Part shown: in pieces, positions 61,896-64,000 of the stretch
Numbering within the stretch: the first letter of the stretch is position 1
Layout: each line of letters begins with the position of its first letter
Assembly (NCBI GenBank): GCA_013398295.1
Contig: VZSF01007823.1
Span: 1,753,363 to 1,817,362, forward strand
DNA: 64,000 nucleotides
Direction: 5' to 3'
Source: Chionis minor
Lineage: Eukaryota > Chordata > Aves > Charadriiformes > Chionididae
The notes under the pieces: generated by a model
Told to the model about the DNA's origin: nothing
Seen by the model: only the letters and a program-made list of their open reading frames with translations
Databases searched by the model: none
Translations under genes and position numbers: made by a program

Positions 61896-63734
61896 CCTGG
61901 CAATTTGAACCTTGCAGTTTTCTGGCTGCTGTTTTCAAGCTCCCCTAAGAGGATGTTGTTGCGTGTGTGTTCAACAGTGCCAGAGACAGCCAAGGTGGGT
62001 TTTAAGGTTGGTGGCTTCAGTTATACCACGAGGAAGGCTGGGGCAGAGCAGGAGCACTTGAATTTCTTCTACCTGCTGAGAGTCCCAGCCCCACTGTAAG
62101 TATCTACTGAAAATAGGGAGGGAGAGACCAAAGCAGTAAAAATAAGTGAACATTCAGATGCATTCTTCAACTGAAAACAGATGCCCTTGAGCAACCTTGA
62201 AGTTTATGCCCAGTAATCTCTGAACTAGTGCGGTCACTCGACCAGAGGGCTTTTTTGTACCGCTCTGGTTCAATTCCTCCTGCTATGCTATCCATGAATG
62301 CCAGACCCTTTGGCATGCAAAATGTCAGTTCTTTGGGATTGAACTTGAAGGCTTCATGAGAGGACAGCTTGACCAGCTTCATTAGTATCAAAAGGCATTT
62401 CCTTTCCTTCAGATGACATGACTTCCCACTGCAGCACTGGCAGCGGTGTCCCGAATAGGAGGGTGCACCAGCTAATATGTATTTACCACGCTGAAACGCC
62501 TGTCGCTAAGGCTTTCTCTGAATATTACACAAACGCTGATTACGAGGAAGTTGGGAACCTTGAGTCTGAAGTTGCTTTTAAGCTTGTTCTTTTTATCTTT
62601 TTAAGTGATGTTTAGGCTTTCCCTGCAATTATTGGCATATTCAGTACTTTGGTCAAATCAGACTTCTAGCTCAGCATATTTCTAATGTCCACAAATGTTG
62701 AAAAACCCGATTGTAAGCTGTTAAGAACCATACTTACTGGAGGACTAGTTGTTGGTTTCTTTCTAATGGTAGGGGCAAAACCTTTTCTTTTCAGGATGAC
62801 GAGTTTCAGGTACGTAAAGCAAGTCTTCTGCAGCTGGTCCTGATGGAGCTAGGAAATAAACGGCAGCAGCAGGAATATAGGGCAGGTGTATGGGAAAACC
62901 TATTTCACCTACTAGCTGGAAACAATAGGAGCGTGGGGTTCAGTAGCTCTTCAAACACTTTTATATCTAGATAATCTGGATATACAAAATATAGAGAGAA
63001 ATATGCAGCTGTACACAATAGCTACAAATGTAGATACTTATCTGTAGGTAAGTGTTTAGTCCTCTTCCAGCTCATAATTCTTTCCTTTTGGTTTTGACAA
63101 AGCCTCTTGTTTTGGGAAATTATCAGTCTCAACTCAGCTGTTGAATTTTGAACTTGTCTTGTTCTTGTGCTGTTTAAAAAAAAATCCAATTGACGCTCCC
63201 AACCTATCCTTTCTGTACCAGTCATTATTTATATGTGCTTGTCCTGGTTCCTCTTTTTTTGTCTCCCATGAACAGCTCCAAAATTGTCACTCTTCTGTGG
63301 AGGGAAGATTTTCTCCCTCTTTCTTGATTGCAAACTGCTAACTAGTCAGACACCAGACTAGCGAGAGGAGAAGAAATGGGGACTCTGCCCTTGTAGGGAA
63401 CGACTAAAACAGATTGTTGTTTCTAGTGGTGACAGGAACAGGCAATCAGGTTCTCAATTTAGCCACTCAGCACATTTTGGTCAGAGAAGGAAAAATCTGT
63501 TAAAAGGTGCTAAACGTGATGTGTTCATATGAGAAGTTTTTTCCTATTTTCCCTGCAGTAAGGACCCCTTTACCATTCATCGTGTCCCCCCCCCGCCTCC
63601 CCCAGCCCTGCAGGGTGCTGTTGACTTTACTATAGTTTGAATTAACTTCAGGTGTATTTGGGGAGCTGGTGAGGTCTGGATCATCGTGCAGAAGACTACT
63701 CTTTAGGCCTGACAAGACTACATAAAAGCATCCT

Positions 63735-64000
63735 TCGATAGTTGCCTACTGCTTCCAGGAGCGCTCCCTTCTTTTCCCATTAATTCATTTGCATTCACTG
63801 CTGCTCCTGTATGCCAATTAGCTTTAATTTCTACTATACACACTGACATCAATGGCCAATGAGAACAGCGCGTAGCGGGGTTTTTAGTGTGCCTATAAAC
63901 TACAGAAAATTGTCCTTGGACAAACTCCTGCTTTTAGACTGGCTGACAACAATAGACATGGTTAAGTTCAGGCTAAGAGCCATTAAACATAATTACTACC
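63735..64000. promoter_or_regulatory. Candidate conserved element, cut by window end
   Basis: Unique sequence with CCATTAATTC adjoining a perfect POU octamer ATTTGCAT (63787-63794), GCCAATTAGCTTTAATTTC near 63813 and a GGCCAATGAG CCAAT box near 63853. Lies in LMO1 intron 2. Enhancer-like by texture only. Confidence 0.4.

Larger units (their letters stand above)
55778..64000 (+). other. LMO1: LMO1 intron 2 (incomplete)
   Basis: Starts at the GTAAAT donor and runs past the window end. I looked for the start of LIM domain 2 and did not find it in any frame. Contents: an A/T-rich stretch, a T17 tract followed by a cryptic acceptor (56559-56579), a GGTTTT tract (57690-57724), a CR1 tail (58440-58506), GC-rich patches at 59.5-59.95 and 60.75-61.0 kb without recognisable coding content, and an enhancer-like patch at the right end. 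Confidence 0.85.

Overview
This is a window of bird nuclear genome. The evidence is several fragments of CR1 LINE (the dominant avian retrotransposon), very sparse repeats in a long intron, and GC-rich promoter DNA interrupted by a 342-base assembly gap. I cannot name the species.

The only protein-coding gene I can support is LMO1 (LIM-domain-only 1, also called rhombotin-1 or TTG1), on the + strand and incomplete. Coding exon 1 (15893-15917) encodes MMVLDKED plus one base. Coding exon 2 (55564-55777) encodes the whole first LIM domain. The exon or exons for the second LIM domain lie beyond position 64000.

Layout: 1-10015 is the upstream flank, with one CR1 fragment, three long G runs and two conserved-looking AT-rich patches. 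At 10016-10310 and 15325-15553 lie two diverged copies of the same ~230-295 bp element, in the same orientation about 5.3 kb apart, each beside a CpG-rich stretch. The downstream copy sits a few hundred bases before exon 1. The upstream copy is followed by the N gap (10386-10727). The natural reading is a pair of alternative LMO1 promoters that arose by duplication, with the alternative first exon hidden in the gap. Intron 1 (15918-55563, 39.6 kb) holds no convincing exon. It has two CR1 fragments, simple repeats and about ten patches whose texture (AT-rich, homeodomain, POU octamer, E-box and GATA motifs, no repeat signature) suggests developmental enhancers. Intron 2 (55778-64000) has one short CR1 tail and another enhancer-like patch at the window end.

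LMO1 is a DNA-independent adaptor that joins LDB1 to bHLH and GATA factors, so E-box and GATA motifs within its own intron could be autoregulatory; that is inference. No tRNA, rRNA, CRISPR array, bacterial gene or recognisable viral gene was seen. All enhancer calls rest on sequence texture alone and need cross-species alignment. The most worthwhile observation is the duplicated promoter element and the missing exon it predicts.
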